61,293 nt of DNA, taken from the NCBI GenBank assembly GCA_947591495.1, contig CANQDG010000009.1, forward strand, positions 1 to 61,293, in the 5' to 3' direction. Below are positions 8,912 through 17,351 of the stretch, piece by piece. Numbering within the stretch: the stretch's first letter is position 1; every line of letters starts with the position of its first letter. Under the pieces are notes generated by a model that saw only the letters and a list, made by a program, of their open reading frames with translations, searched no databases and had not been told where the DNA came from. The position numbers and the translations under genes were made by a program. This DNA comes from an uncultured Bacilli bacterium (GTDB lineage: Bacteria > Bacillota_I > Bacilli_A > ML615J-28 > CAG-313).

Positions 8912-10009
8912 TTATACATTAAATCTAAAGAGCATTATGTCACCATCTTGAACTACATAGTCTTTGCCCTCTAAGCGCACACGCCCTGCTTCTTTAACTT
9001 TAAGGGGACTTTTATATTCCATTAAATCATCATAAGAATACGTTTCTGCTTTAATAAAGCCTTTTTCAAAATCACTATGAATAATTCCTGCACATTGAGG
9101 TGCAAGCATTCCTTTTTTAAAAGTCCAAGCACGACATTCTTTTTCACCTGCTGTAAAGAAAGTGCAAAGACCTAAGAGTGCATAAGCTTCCCTTACTAAT
9201 TTGTCAAGACCACTTTCTTTAACACCTAAATCTTCTAAAAAAACATCCCGATCTTCTGGATCTAACATTCCTAGCTCTTCTTCAATTTTAGCTGAAATCA
9301 TAACAACTTTTGAGCCTTCTTTTTTAGCATATTCTTCAACCATTTTAACATAGTCATTGCCAGTTACAATATCTTCTTCTCCAACATTGGCAACATATAA
9401 TAATGGTTTCATTGTTAAAAATTGATAATTTTTAATATATACTTTTTCTTCAGCTGTTAACTCAACAAGGCGTGCTGGTTTACCATTTACAAAAGCCTCT
9501 TGTAATTTTTTCAAAATTTGATATTCAAAAACTGATTCACTATCAACCTTTAATAAAGCTTTCTTTTCAATTTTAGGTAGTCTTTTTTCCACTACTTCTA
9601 AATCAGCTAACACTAGTTCTAAATTAATTACTTCAATATCACTAATCGGATCAACTTTTCCATCGACATGAATAATATTAGCATCATCAAAGCATCGAAC
9701 AACCTCACAAATCGCATCTACATCACGAATATGAGATAAAAATTGATTGCCTAATCCTTCACCCTTACTAGCACCTTTAACAAGTCCTGCAATATCCGTA
9801 AAGGAAAAAGAAGTTGGAACAACACTTCGTGGTTTAATTATTTCCACAATTTTATCTAATCTTTCATCTTTTACTTCAACAACGCCCACATTAGGTTCGA
9901 TTGTAGCAAAAGGAAAGTTCGCTGCGAAAGCGTTAGCTTTAGTAATAGCATTAAATAAAGTTGACTTTCCAACATTTGGTAAGCCAACGATTCCCGCTGT
10001 TAAACTCAT
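8912..10009 (-). CDS. ychF: YchF/Ola1-type P-loop ATPase
   Basis: 365 residues beginning MSLTAGIVGLPNVGKSTLFN, the standard YchF start. Upstream GTG and ATG codons (to 10018) sit inside the ribosome binding site GAGGTG, so I start at 10009. P-loop GLPNVGKS, switch region FTDIAGLVKGAS, and the C-terminal TGS-like domain (AGIIHSDFEKGFIKAETYSY...VQDGDIMLFRFNV) are all present. The family lies within the Obg GTPases but prefers ATP, binds ribosomes and is linked to oxidative stress responses. Second gene of its operon, 13 bases downstream of the zinc-ribbon gene. Confidence 0.95.
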   Translation of the reverse strand: MSLTAGIVGLPNVGKSTLFNAITKANAFAANFPFATIEPNVGVVEVKDERLDKIVEIIKPRSVVPTSFSFTDIAGLVKGASKGEGLGNQFLSHIRDVDAICEVVRCFDDANIIHVDGKVDPISDIEVINLELVLADLEVVEKRLPKIEKKALLKVDSESVFEYQILKKLQEAFVNGKPARLVELTAEEKVYIKNYQFLTMKPLLYVANVGEEDIVTGNDYVKMVEEYAKKEGSKVVMISAKIEEELGMLDPEDRDVFLEDLGVKESGLDKLVREAYALLGLCTFFTAGEKECRAWTFKKGMLAPQCAGIIHSDFEKGFIKAETYSYDDLMEYKSPLKVKEAGRVRLEGKDYVVQDGDIMLFRFNV

Positions 10010-10021
10010 TTTCATCACCTC

Positions 10022-10834
10022 TTAGATAAAGACAATTACGGCTATGATAACTGTCATAATTCTTATTATAATATTTATTAATAAATTGCGATTGGCATAC
10101 ATATAAATACCAGTTGCAACAAAGTTAATAATCAAAGATATTATTGCAACGTCTAACGACATTACCCATACTATTTCAAATAAAGTTGTAACTAAACTTG
10201 TAATTAGATATATGCTTCGATCAGAAAGCATTGTTTCATCTAAAGCATCGACTAAATATTTGCGACCTAAAATTTCAACTCCCACACCAACTAAAATGCT
10301 ACTAACTACTATTTTTAAAATGCATGGATTTAGCATATCAAAAAAGCGTGGATTACCTTCTTTTAAATACTCAACAATATATTTAGGAAAAATAAGTGTT
10401 ACATTTGTTAAATTAGTTAATAAAACAACAATTGTAATCGTGAAAAAAGCAATTAATAAACTGCCAAGAAGTTGTTTTAAATTCATCGTTGGAAAATAGT
10501 TTTTCAAATCTTTACGAAAAGCAATTAACGTTACAATTAAAGTTAAAATACTACTATAAAAAAGACTATTAGTTTGGCAAAACAAACTAGTATAACCATT
10601 TTCATTATTTATTTTATTTTCAATCATCGCAAAAGTAATTTGCAAAGCTCCACAAACGATAAATCCGACAAGCGCAAAAATCCCAAAAGCAATTTTGAAT
10701 TTACCTACATTATCAGGTCCATAATTGCCCGTAAGCATTGCCTGTTGCATTTTAGCGCTATGTTCGCCACAATTAGTGCAATATTCTTCATTAGGATTTA
10801 AAACACGATAACATTTTTCGCATCGAATTTTCAT
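10022..10834 (-). CDS. Zinc-ribbon membrane protein with a degenerate CPBP-like domain
   Basis: 270 residues. The N-terminus is a zinc ribbon (CEKCYRVLNPNEEYCTNCG, four Cys as two CxxC knuckles), followed by about seven hydrophobic segments. The last third has the shape of the CPBP/CAAX-protease-like family, but the hallmark residues are lost: VEILGR where EExxxR is expected, FEIVW where FxxxH is expected, and Asn instead of His in the third motif. If related, it is unlikely to be a protease. It leads the ychF-cca-yhaM operon. The promoter found upstream would give a very short leader. Confidence 0.55.
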   Translation of the reverse strand: MKIRCEKCYRVLNPNEEYCTNCGEHSAKMQQAMLTGNYGPDNVGKFKIAFGIFALVGFIVCGALQITFAMIENKINNENGYTSLFCQTNSLFYSSILTLIVTLIAFRKDLKNYFPTMNLKQLLGSLLIAFFTITIVVLLTNLTNVTLIFPKYIVEYLKEGNPRFFDMLNPCILKIVVSSILVGVGVEILGRKYLVDALDETMLSDRSIYLITSLVTTLFEIVWVMSLDVAIISLIINFVATGIYMYANRNLLINIIIRIMTVIIAVIVFI

Positions 10835-10850
10835 TTTATCACCTTTTTTT

Positions 10851-10879
10851 ATTATAACACAAAGATAAAGTTTTGTAAA
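10851..10879 (-). promoter_or_regulatory. Promoter of the zinc-ribbon-ychF-cca-yhaM operon
   Basis: On the minus strand TTTACA (10879-10874), 17 bases, then TATAAT (10856-10851). The start codon is at 10834, so a transcript starting 6-7 bases after the -10 box would have only about 10 bases of leader, beginning within the AAAGGTGAT ribosome binding site. Confidence 0.7.
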
Positions 10880-10897
10880 TCATTTAATGTTTTTAAT

Positions 10898-10926
10898 TTA
10901 CAAAGAATTTTGCAATATGGTATAAT
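10898..10926 (+). promoter_or_regulatory. Promoter of the 104-residue hypothetical gene
   Basis: TTACAA (10898-10903), 17 bases, TATAAT (10921-10926). It lies head to head with the leftward promoter of the ychF operon; the two -35 boxes are about 19 bases apart. Confidence 0.7.
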
Positions 10927-10943
10927 AAGATAGAGGTCTTATT

Positions 10944-11258
10944 ATGAAAGATTTTTATCAAATTATAATTTTAACCAAAAGTGATTTTAATCAATATTCT
11001 GATTGTTATGCAGTTATTAAAGATGCCATCTTTTTAGTCGATCACAATACCATTAAATTTCATAATCAAATTATTAATTTTGAATATTTAGTTTTTGATG
11101 ATCCTAAATTAATTAGTAATTTTCTTAATTGTAATATTTTACATGATAATCAAATTCCAGTCACTAATTTCTTTTGTGCTACTTCTATTGAAAATATTTT
11201 TTATACAAAAGATTTAACTAAAGCTATTGCCAATATCGAAAATGAAGAACTTTTTTAA
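10944..11258 (+). CDS. Hypothetical protein, 104 residues
   Basis: I do not recognise this protein. It has its own consensus promoter, an AGAGG ribosome binding site 8 bases before the ATG, and a terminator right after the stop, so it appears to be a real monocistronic gene. The sequence is soluble, rich in Phe, Tyr, Ile and Asn with three Cys, and looks alpha/beta with no signal peptide or membrane segment. The next gene in the same direction is the penicillin-binding protein, but a terminator lies between them. Confidence 0.65.
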   Translation: MKDFYQIIILTKSDFNQYSDCYAVIKDAIFLVDHNTIKFHNQIINFEYLVFDDPKLISNFLNCNILHDNQIPVTNFFCATSIENIFYTKDLTKAIANIENEELF

Positions 11259-11261
11259 ATC

Positions 11262-11292
11262 AACAATTATGCAAATAATTGTTAATTTTTGT
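11262..11292 (+). terminator. Intrinsic terminator of the small hypothetical gene
   Basis: A 9-bp perfect stem (AACAATTAT / ATAATTGTT) closes a GCAA tetraloop and is followed by AATTTTTG. It separates the hypothetical gene from the penicillin-binding protein gene. Confidence 0.75.
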
Positions 11293-11340
11293 TTTGTATA
11301 AAAAACCCCATTATTGAAAAAATATAATCGGTGATAAATT

Positions 11341-13278
11341 ATGAAAAAACACTTTTTAAGGATTTTGAAAGGATCTATTATTGCCATTACACTATTATTA
11401 ACAATCCTCATTTTAAGTATTGCGATTATTACTTCTAAGATGAATTATCAAATGCCCGAAATTCTTAATGTTGAATTATATGATAGTGATAATTATAAAT
11501 ATTTAAGTTACTCTAACGGAAAAAAACAATCATATGTAAAATTAGCTGATATTTCACCTTTTTTAAAAAATGCTTTTATTTCCATTGAAGATAAACGTTT
11601 TTATGAACATCATGGAATTGACCTCATTAGAATTGGCGGAGCGTTATTAAAAAATCTCAAATCAAATAAAATTTCTGAAGGTGCATCTACTATTACTCAG
11701 CAGTATGTAAAAAATCTTTATTTAACATCAGAAAAAACTTGGAAGCGTAAAATTAATGAGATCTTAATAGCTTTAAGTATTGAAAAAAAATATTCTAAAG
11801 ATGATATTTTAGAAGGTTATTTAAATTCTATTTATTTTGATCATGGTATATATGGGGTAGAAGATGCTAGTATTTATTATTTCAATAAACATGCTAGTGA
11901 ATTAACTTTAGTTGAGGCCGCCTCAATTGCTAGTATTCCCAAAGGTCCAACTTTATATTCACCAATTAAAAATCCTTCAAATAATAAAACAAGGCGGGAA
12001 TTAATTTTAAATGAAATGTATCATGATGAAGTTATTACAAGTTTAGAATATGAAGAAGCTATCAATGCTATGATTGAATGTGTTGGTAATAATCCTAATG
12101 ATGATGCTATCAATGCTCCTTATTTTCAAGATTTAGTGCTCGCTGAACTAAAAAATATTCCAACCATTACTGATAAAGCTCCAGGTGGTTTAAAAGTTTA
12201 TACAACCCTTAATAGTAAATTATATCAATCTATTAATGATAGTATTATTAAAAGAGCACCTACATCTAATATTGAAACAGCGGTTTATGCCATTGAACCT
12301 GCTAGTGGTAAAGTTTTGGCTGTCATAGGCGGCCGCAATTATGAAAATAGTACTTATAATCGCGCTGTATCAAGTGTTAGACAGCCTGGTTCATCTATAA
12401 AACCATTTTTATATTTAACTGCTTTAGAAAATGGCTTTACTGTAGCTACAACTTTCAAAAGTGAACCAACAACCTTTTATTATAATAATATGGCTTATTC
12501 ACCAACTAATTTTCAAAGTATTTATGCGGGATTTGATGTTTCAATGGCTTATGCCTTAGCAACCAGTGATAATATATATGCGGTGAAAACTCATTTATTT
12601 TTAGGTTGTGATAAAATGGTTAAAACGCTTAAACGTTTTGGTTTTACAGGAGATATTCCCGCCATTCCTTCACTTGCCTTAGGTGTAAAAGAAGTTTCAG
12701 TTCAAGAGTTAACCGAAGCATATAGTATTCTTGCTAATTTAGGAACCAAAGTAACACCTCATCTTATTACTAAAATTACCACAATGGATGATGAAGTATT
12801 ATATGAGGCTAACCCCCAAGTTACTAAAATAGCAGATACAAGTGATGTTTATTTACTAAATGAAGCGATGACTTCCGTCTTTGATAACAATATGACTTAT
12901 AATATTAGGCCAACAGGTGTTGCCGTTAAAAGTTTATTAACGACTAAATATGCGGCTAAAAGTGGTTCAACTGATACCGATAATTGGATGGTTGGTTTTA
13001 ATCCTGATATTGTCGTAACTGTTTGGACTGGTTATGATGATAATAGTTTAATTATTAATACGCAAGATGCCAAATTCGGTAAATATATTTGGGCTGATGC
13101 GGTTGAAGCATATTATAAAATAACCCAAAAAAGTCCTTCTTGGTATCAAATGCCAGATGATGTAATCGGAATTGAAATTAATCCAACAACAGGCTTTTAT
13201 GGTGCCTTTGGCGATTATACTAAACCTATTTATTTTAAAAAAGAAAATCTCCCCTGGTTTATTGGGATAAATAAATAA
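11341..13278 (+). CDS. Class A penicillin-binding protein (glycosyltransferase/transpeptidase)
   Basis: 645 residues that polymerise and cross-link peptidoglycan outside the membrane. A single N-terminal membrane segment (about 10-34) is followed by the GT51 domain: the catalytic Glu in FISIEDKRFYEHHGID, then GASTITQQYVKNL, KRKINEI and the ASIPKGPTLYSP end motif. The transpeptidase domain carries the three penicillin-binding motifs: SSIK near residue 350, TSDN near 408 and KSGST near 539. Length is typical of PBP1-type enzymes without extra C-terminal domains. A GGTGAT site precedes the ATG; a TATAAT at 11323-11328 has no good -35 partner. Confidence 0.95.
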   Translation: MKKHFLRILKGSIIAITLLLTILILSIAIITSKMNYQMPEILNVELYDSDNYKYLSYSNGKKQSYVKLADISPFLKNAFISIEDKRFYEHHGIDLIRIGGALLKNLKSNKISEGASTITQQYVKNLYLTSEKTWKRKINEILIALSIEKKYSKDDILEGYLNSIYFDHGIYGVEDASIYYFNKHASELTLVEAASIASIPKGPTLYSPIKNPSNNKTRRELILNEMYHDEVITSLEYEEAINAMIECVGNNPNDDAINAPYFQDLVLAELKNIPTITDKAPGGLKVYTTLNSKLYQSINDSIIKRAPTSNIETAVYAIEPASGKVLAVIGGRNYENSTYNRAVSSVRQPGSSIKPFLYLTALENGFTVATTFKSEPTTFYYNNMAYSPTNFQSIYAGFDVSMAYALATSDNIYAVKTHLFLGCDKMVKTLKRFGFTGDIPAIPSLALGVKEVSVQELTEAYSILANLGTKVTPHLITKITTMDDEVLYEANPQVTKIADTSDVYLLNEAMTSVFDNNMTYNIRPTGVAVKSLLTTKYAAKSGSTDTDNWMVGFNPDIVVTVWTGYDDNSLIINTQDAKFGKYIWADAVEAYYKITQKSPSWYQMPDDVIGIEINPTTGFYGAFGDYTKPIYFKKENLPWFIGINK

Positions 13279-13308
13279 AAGGCTTAAGATATTTCTTAAG
13301 TCTTTTAT
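13278..13308. terminator. Bidirectional terminator between convergent genes
   Basis: A 12-bp stem (AAAGGCTTAAGA / TCTTAAGTCTTT, one G-T pair) with a 4-base loop begins at the last base of the PBP stop codon and overlaps the stop of the convergent HtrA-like gene. T-rich tracts flank it on both strands. Confidence 0.85.
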
Positions 13309-14135
13309 TCATTTGTTTTAGGTAAATAATTACTAAACGTTTCATAAACTATTCTAATGGGAATAGCAAAATTAATTCCTTCGATATGATCATCTAAATC
13401 ACCAACTAGTTTCCAAGTATTAATACCTATTAACCTACCATAAATGTCATATAATCCGCCACCGCTATTACCAGAATTAATAGCAGCATCATGTTGAATA
13501 AATTCATTATCAACCATTTCTCCATTCGCATTTTCCCGTTTATAGATACGCTTACTAGCACTTATTGAACCAACAGTTACCGTATTATAAAATTCTTCAA
13601 GATCATATGGTGAACCTACCGCAATCGCAAATTGTCCTTCTTTTAGGGTGCCATCATAAATCTTAGCAACATTAAGAAGAACTGATGTATCAAAACAAAT
13701 GAGAGCTAAATCATTTGTAACATCATATGTTAATAATTTGGCATTACAATAAGACGTTCCTAAATAAACTTTAATCGTGACATTTGTTGCGGTACCAATG
13801 ACATGACGATTAGTCACAACAAGATAGTGATAAGAATTATCTGCATTAGTTGTTCTTGCTAAAATAACGCCACTACCTAAATAATATGTATCAGAAAATA
13901 GGGTTGTTTTTGTTACAATAATTCCTAAGGTACAAGTTTTAGCAATACTAGATGCTTCTACTAAGGCTTCTTCAATATTTTCAACTGTAATATCTTGGGT
14001 ATAATCTATATATTTGTTATATATTTCGTTAGTCGTTTTAGTTTTTAACAAGTCATTAAGACTGCAACTTGTTAGAAATAATCCCATACTTAAAATAAGG
14101 ATTAGGATAAAATTTTTTACGATTTTTTTATTCAT
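13305..14135 (-). CDS. HtrA/DegP-like serine protease lipoprotein without a PDZ domain
   Basis: 276 residues from MNKKIVKNF. The signal peptide ends at the lipobox LFLTSC, so it is anchored outside the membrane. The trypsin-like triad is visible: His in VVTNRHVIG, Asp in VTNDLALICF and Ser in NSGNSGGGLYD. No PDZ domain follows the protease core, unlike HtrA proper, and it ends soon after FAIPIRIVYETF. The ATG at 14135 lies in the last codons of tatD (8-base overlap) behind GGTGAT; the longer frame reaching back inside tatD is not a real extension. Likely an extracytoplasmic quality-control or processing protease. Confidence 0.85.
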   Translation of the reverse strand: MNKKIVKNFILILILSMGLFLTSCSLNDLLKTKTTNEIYNKYIDYTQDITVENIEEALVEASSIAKTCTLGIIVTKTTLFSDTYYLGSGVILARTTNADNSYHYLVVTNRHVIGTATNVTIKVYLGTSYCNAKLLTYDVTNDLALICFDTSVLLNVAKIYDGTLKEGQFAIAVGSPYDLEEFYNTVTVGSISASKRIYKRENANGEMVDNEFIQHDAAINSGNSGGGLYDIYGRLIGINTWKLVGDLDDHIEGINFAIPIRIVYETFSNYLPKTNE

Positions 14136-14901
14136 ATTTATCACCAAAAATTCTTTTAACATTATCTTTAATATTTTGTGCCATTTCTGAAATTGATATT
14201 CCTTTAAGTTTGGCCATTTCCTCAACAATTAATAAAACATTTTTAGGACCATTAATTTGGCCTCGATAAGGTTCAGGGGTAAGATATGGCGAATCTGTTT
14301 CAGAAACAAGATATTTTGCATCAATTGCTTTTACTACATCTTTCATATTTTTACCATTTTTAAACGTTACCGGTCCTGATATGCCCAAACAAAAATGCAT
14401 TTTAAGGTATTCCTTAGCCATTTCTACACTGCCACTATACGAATGCATAATACCACCAACCTTAGAAGCATTGTGTTTTTTTAATGTTTCAAAAGTTAAT
14501 TGATGGGCATCGCGACTATGGATGATGAGAGGAAGTTTTAATTTTTTTGCAAGTTCAATTTGTCTTACAAAAGCTGTTAGTTGTTCTTCTTTGGTTGTTG
14601 TATCCCAGTGAAAATCAAAACCGACCTCACCAATAGCGACAACTTTAGGCATCGATGCTAAAAGTTCTAAATTTTGATATTCATCATCCGTATAATTTTT
14701 GATTTCGGTAGGATGAAAGCCAACTGCCGCATAAATAAAATCATATTGGTTAGCTAACTCAACAGCCTTTTTTGAAGTTTCTAAATCATATCCAACAACA
14801 ATCATTTTTTCTACTCCAACCATTAAAGCATCATTTATTACTTGTTCAAAATTTGCTTCTAATTGGGGATTATTTAGATGAACATGGGTATCAATAAACA
14901 T
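14128..14901 (-). CDS. TatD-family metal-dependent hydrolase
   Basis: 257 residues. The metal-binding motifs of the family are in order: THVHLNNPQ, the VGFHPTEI and AIGEVGFDFHW segments (Glu ligand), IHSRDA, HSYSG and SETDSPYLTPEP. TatD proteins act as DNases or 3'-exonucleases, and some remove D-aminoacyl groups; the substrate cannot be read from sequence. The family's usual length is 255-260. First gene of a two-gene unit with the HtrA-like lipoprotein, behind AAAGGAGG and its own promoter. Confidence 0.93.
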   Translation of the reverse strand: MFIDTHVHLNNPQLEANFEQVINDALMVGVEKMIVVGYDLETSKKAVELANQYDFIYAAVGFHPTEIKNYTDDEYQNLELLASMPKVVAIGEVGFDFHWDTTTKEEQLTAFVRQIELAKKLKLPLIIHSRDAHQLTFETLKKHNASKVGGIMHSYSGSVEMAKEYLKMHFCLGISGPVTFKNGKNMKDVVKAIDAKYLVSETDSPYLTPEPYRGQINGPKNVLLIVEEMAKLKGISISEMAQNIKDNVKRIFGDKYE

Positions 14902-14939
14902 TTATATACCCTCCTTTAGAAAGTATTTTTTATAAACAT

Positions 14940-14968
14940 ATTATAGCAAAAGAAAATTATTTTGCCAA
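14940..14968 (-). promoter_or_regulatory. Promoter of tatD and the HtrA-like gene
   Basis: Minus strand: TTGGCA (14968-14963), 17 bases, TATAAT (14945-14940). The ribosome binding site and tatD ATG follow at 14901. Confidence 0.8.
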
Positions 14969-15006
14969 TTATTAAACATTGAAATTAATTAAATAAATAA
15001 GGATTA

Positions 15007-15060
15007 ATAAAAAGCAGGTCTATCAAGAAATTCTTCTTATAAAAGAATTTTTAATAGACC
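15007..15060 (-). terminator. Terminator of the MarR-plsY-glycolipid operon
   Basis: Long imperfect hairpin: GGTCTAT / ATAGACC at the base (15017-15023 with 15054-15060) and AAGAAATTCTT pairing with AAGAATTTTT inside. On the minus strand it is followed by GCTTTTTATT. It has a T-run on the other strand too. Confidence 0.75.
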
Positions 15061-15066
15061 ATTTTT

Positions 15067-16185
15067 TTAAACACTAGCCTTAGAAATAATTAAATCTGCT
15101 ACTTTTTCAGTAGTTAACAAATCAACATTTTCTACTTGGGCATTTTTCATTTTAGTTAACTGATTATCATCATTTAATAATTCAATTCCAATTTTGGCTA
15201 AATCATCACTTGAGGAAGCTGAAATTGACATTCCTAAATGATTAAAGAATTCTTTATTCGCTGTCTCACATCCAGGAATAGGATAAGTATGAACTAGGGG
15301 AATCCTAGCAGCGGCTGCTTCTGTTGAGCTTAAGCCTCCTGGTTTGGTATAAATTATATCACAAGCCTTAAGGTATAAAGGCATTTGATTCGTTTGTTTT
15401 AATATTATAAAATTAGGATTTTTGCCATAACATTTATTAATTTTACGATAAACTTTTTTATTATTGCCACAAATGGCGATGACTAAGATAGGCTTTGTAG
15501 CTTGGATTTTAGCAAAACTTTTAACTAATTTAATCATTTTACCTGCTCCCATACTGCCACCTACTAAAATAGCAATTTGTTTATCTAATGGTAATTCTAA
15601 TTTTTTTCTTGCTTCATCTTTAGCAATATTGTCTAAAATTTTAGGCGTAAACGGAATACCAAGAGGATAAATCTTTTCTCTTGGAACTCCTCTTTTAACA
15701 AATTCATCAACTAACAATTGATGAGGAATGATATAATAGTCACAATTGGTTTCTTCCCAAAAAGGAATACAAGTATAATCAGTTGCCACCGCAACTAATG
15801 GTGGTAAACTAATATTTTCTTTTTTCATATAGGTTAAAGTTTCAGCTGGAAAAAGATGCGTCATAATAATCGCATCAAAATGATTATCAGCCAAATAGGT
15901 TGTTAAATATTTAGCCATTTTTTTATTTACTTGATAAACTGGTGATTTCTTGGTGTGCTTGCTTACAACAAGTGCTAATTTATAGAATTGGCCAAAAATA
16001 CTAGGAGCGGTTTTAACTAAATTGACATATGCTCCTGCTACTCTTTTGGAAACTTTTTCACCTGCTAAAGTTAAATAATCAAAGACAAAGGCTTCATGGC
16101 CCATATTAAGAAGTTGCATTTCGATTGCATAGGCTGCCGCATCGTGACCGCCACCAGTTTTACATGATAAAATTAAAAATTTCAT
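15067..16185 (-). CDS. UgtP/MGDG-synthase-like glycosyltransferase (family GT28)
   Basis: 372 residues, starting MKFLILSCKTGGGHDAAAYA, the glycine-rich N-terminal motif of the diacylglycerol glycosyltransferase branch of the MurG family. A MGDG-synthase N-domain (about 1-165) is followed by the sugar-nucleotide-binding half: LVGGSMGAGKM, then KPGGLSSTEAAAARIPLV and PIPGCETANKEFF. It should transfer glucose or galactose to diacylglycerol, giving membrane glycolipids or the lipid anchor of lipoteichoic acid. The ATG at 16185 is one base after the stop of the PlsY-like gene; a longer TTG start at 16206 overlaps that gene and has no better ribosome site. Confidence 0.85.
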   Translation of the reverse strand: MKFLILSCKTGGGHDAAAYAIEMQLLNMGHEAFVFDYLTLAGEKVSKRVAGAYVNLVKTAPSIFGQFYKLALVVSKHTKKSPVYQVNKKMAKYLTTYLADNHFDAIIMTHLFPAETLTYMKKENISLPPLVAVATDYTCIPFWEETNCDYYIIPHQLLVDEFVKRGVPREKIYPLGIPFTPKILDNIAKDEARKKLELPLDKQIAILVGGSMGAGKMIKLVKSFAKIQATKPILVIAICGNNKKVYRKINKCYGKNPNFIILKQTNQMPLYLKACDIIYTKPGGLSSTEAAAARIPLVHTYPIPGCETANKEFFNHLGMSISASSSDDLAKIGIELLNDDNQLTKMKNAQVENVDLLTTEKVADLIISKASV

Positions 16186-16186
16186 T

Positions 16187-16816
16187 TTAACGTCTTCTGA
16201 AAGCAAAACAAACTTTCGGTTCCTCCATTTTTTTTAATGATTTGATATGTTTCAAAATAACTGTTAGTGAAATAATTAGACAACTAATTAAAATAGTTAC
16301 AATTCTAACAATAAAAATAATTGTTATAAAAAAGCATAGATAAGTAAGAACTGATCTTAAAGCATGAGGTTTTATGACAATCAAAGTTGAAAAGAATATA
16401 TACCAAAAAGCTAGTGCAATTGCACAACGAAGATAAGGACATAAACCAAGTAGGACACCAAATGAAACCGCAATGCATTTTCCGCCTTTACGTAATTTTT
16501 GATAAATCGGATAAGCATGACCAATCACGGGTGCAATCATAATTAAAATAAACCAATAGTTATCAATATTAATAAAAAATTTAGCAAAATAAACTGGAAT
16601 AAAACCTTTTAATAAATCTAAAATTAAAGTGCTAGTTCCACAAACCATTCCACCATATAAATAAGCATTAGCGGTTCCAGGATTATTATCTTTACTTTCC
16701 TTAATTATATCAACCTTTTTAAAAGTTTTCAAAATTAAATAGCCAAACATAATACTACCTAAAAAATAGCCTAAAAAAATAAAGAGAAGGGCATAATATA
16801 CATTTTTATTAATCAT
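16187..16816 (-). CDS. PlsY-like acylphosphate:glycerol-3-phosphate acyltransferase
   Basis: 209 residues, polytopic. The first PlsY motif is GYFLGSIMFGYL; the second, normally GSGNPGATN, reads DNNPGTANAYLYGG; then LDLLKGFIPVYFA and APVIGHAYPIY...RKGGKCIAVSFG match the later conserved loops. The substitutions (NNPGTAN, GGKCIA) suggest a paralogue rather than the housekeeping PlsY. PlsY acylates glycerol-3-phosphate, the first step to phosphatidic acid. Its ATG overlaps the MarR stop by four bases (ATGA), and it is followed by the glycolipid synthase, so the unit is probably devoted to glycerolipids. Confidence 0.8.
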   Translation of the reverse strand: MINKNVYYALLFIFLGYFLGSIMFGYLILKTFKKVDIIKESKDNNPGTANAYLYGGMVCGTSTLILDLLKGFIPVYFAKFFINIDNYWFILIMIAPVIGHAYPIYQKLRKGGKCIAVSFGVLLGLCPYLRCAIALAFWYIFFSTLIVIKPHALRSVLTYLCFFITIIFIVRIVTILISCLIISLTVILKHIKSLKKMEEPKVCFAFRRR

Positions 16817-17229
16817 AAATCTAATAGACGGCTAAGAATTCTTACATATTCATTAGCATCGTGTTCTCCTAATTGATTAATAATTTTTTGAATGTTAGAA
16901 TTAATCTTATTAAAAATTTTTTTGGCTACTTTTTTTCCTAATTCGGTTAATTTAATAAGGATCTTGCGATGATCAATTTCATCGGTATGACGAATTATAT
17001 AAAGTTTTCTTTCTAAACTTTTTAGGGCAGTGGCAATTCTTCCACTTGTCAAATGTTGTATTCGACATAATTCACTTGGAGTTAAAAGGCGTTTTTCATT
17101 TTCTTCATAAAAATATAAAGTTTTTAAAATACCATTTTCCCCACTATTTAATTTACGTATTTCATCCATAGGATCTTTTTTAGTTTTTGATACTTTAAAC
17201 AATTTATACATTAAATCATTTTCCAACAT
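16813..17229 (-). CDS. MarR-family transcription regulator
   Basis: 138 residues from MLENDLMYKLF. The winged-helix core is visible: LTPSELCRIQHLTSGRIATALKSLE (helix-turn-helix), then the wing RHTDEIDHRKILIKLTELGK. A frame open upstream to 17292 would begin at the TTG of the -35 box, so I start at the ATG at 17229 behind GGTGAAAAT. It leads an operon with PlsY-like and UgtP-like genes. By analogy with FabT, a MarR-family regulator of lipid synthesis, it may control this lipid unit; that is inference. A palindrome over its own -35 box suggests autoregulation. Confidence 0.88.
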   Translation of the reverse strand: MLENDLMYKLFKVSKTKKDPMDEIRKLNSGENGILKTLYFYEENEKRLLTPSELCRIQHLTSGRIATALKSLERKLYIIRHTDEIDHRKILIKLTELGKKVAKKIFNKINSNIQKIINQLGEHDANEYVRILSRLLDL

Positions 17230-17263
17230 ATTTTCACCATAAAAATACCTTTCACTAGAAGAT

Positions 17264-17293
17264 ATTATATCATATTCGACACATTTTGTCAAA
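17264..17293 (-). promoter_or_regulatory. Consensus promoter with overlapping palindromic operator
   Basis: Minus strand: perfect TTGACA (17292-17287), 17 bases, perfect TATAAT (17269-17264). TTTGACA-AAATG-TGTCGAA (17293-17275) is an inverted repeat with six of seven matching pairs and spans the -35 box. Its natural reader is the MarR protein encoded immediately downstream. Confidence 0.8.
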
Positions 17294-17351
17294 TTTGGCT
17301 ATGAAAGATAGCCCAAATAAAAATCAAAAATAAAAGAAAACACAATTAAGA

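Noticed and set aside
11294-11328. A promoter for the penicillin-binding protein gene
   Set aside because: TATAAT at 11323-11328 is good, but no -35-like hexamer lies 16-18 bases upstream and there is no TG extension, so I did not list it.
16813-17292. A longer MarR protein starting at 17292
   Set aside because: Its TTG start is the first half of the perfect -35 box and the -10 box would be inside the gene. The ATG at 17229 has a proper ribosome binding site.
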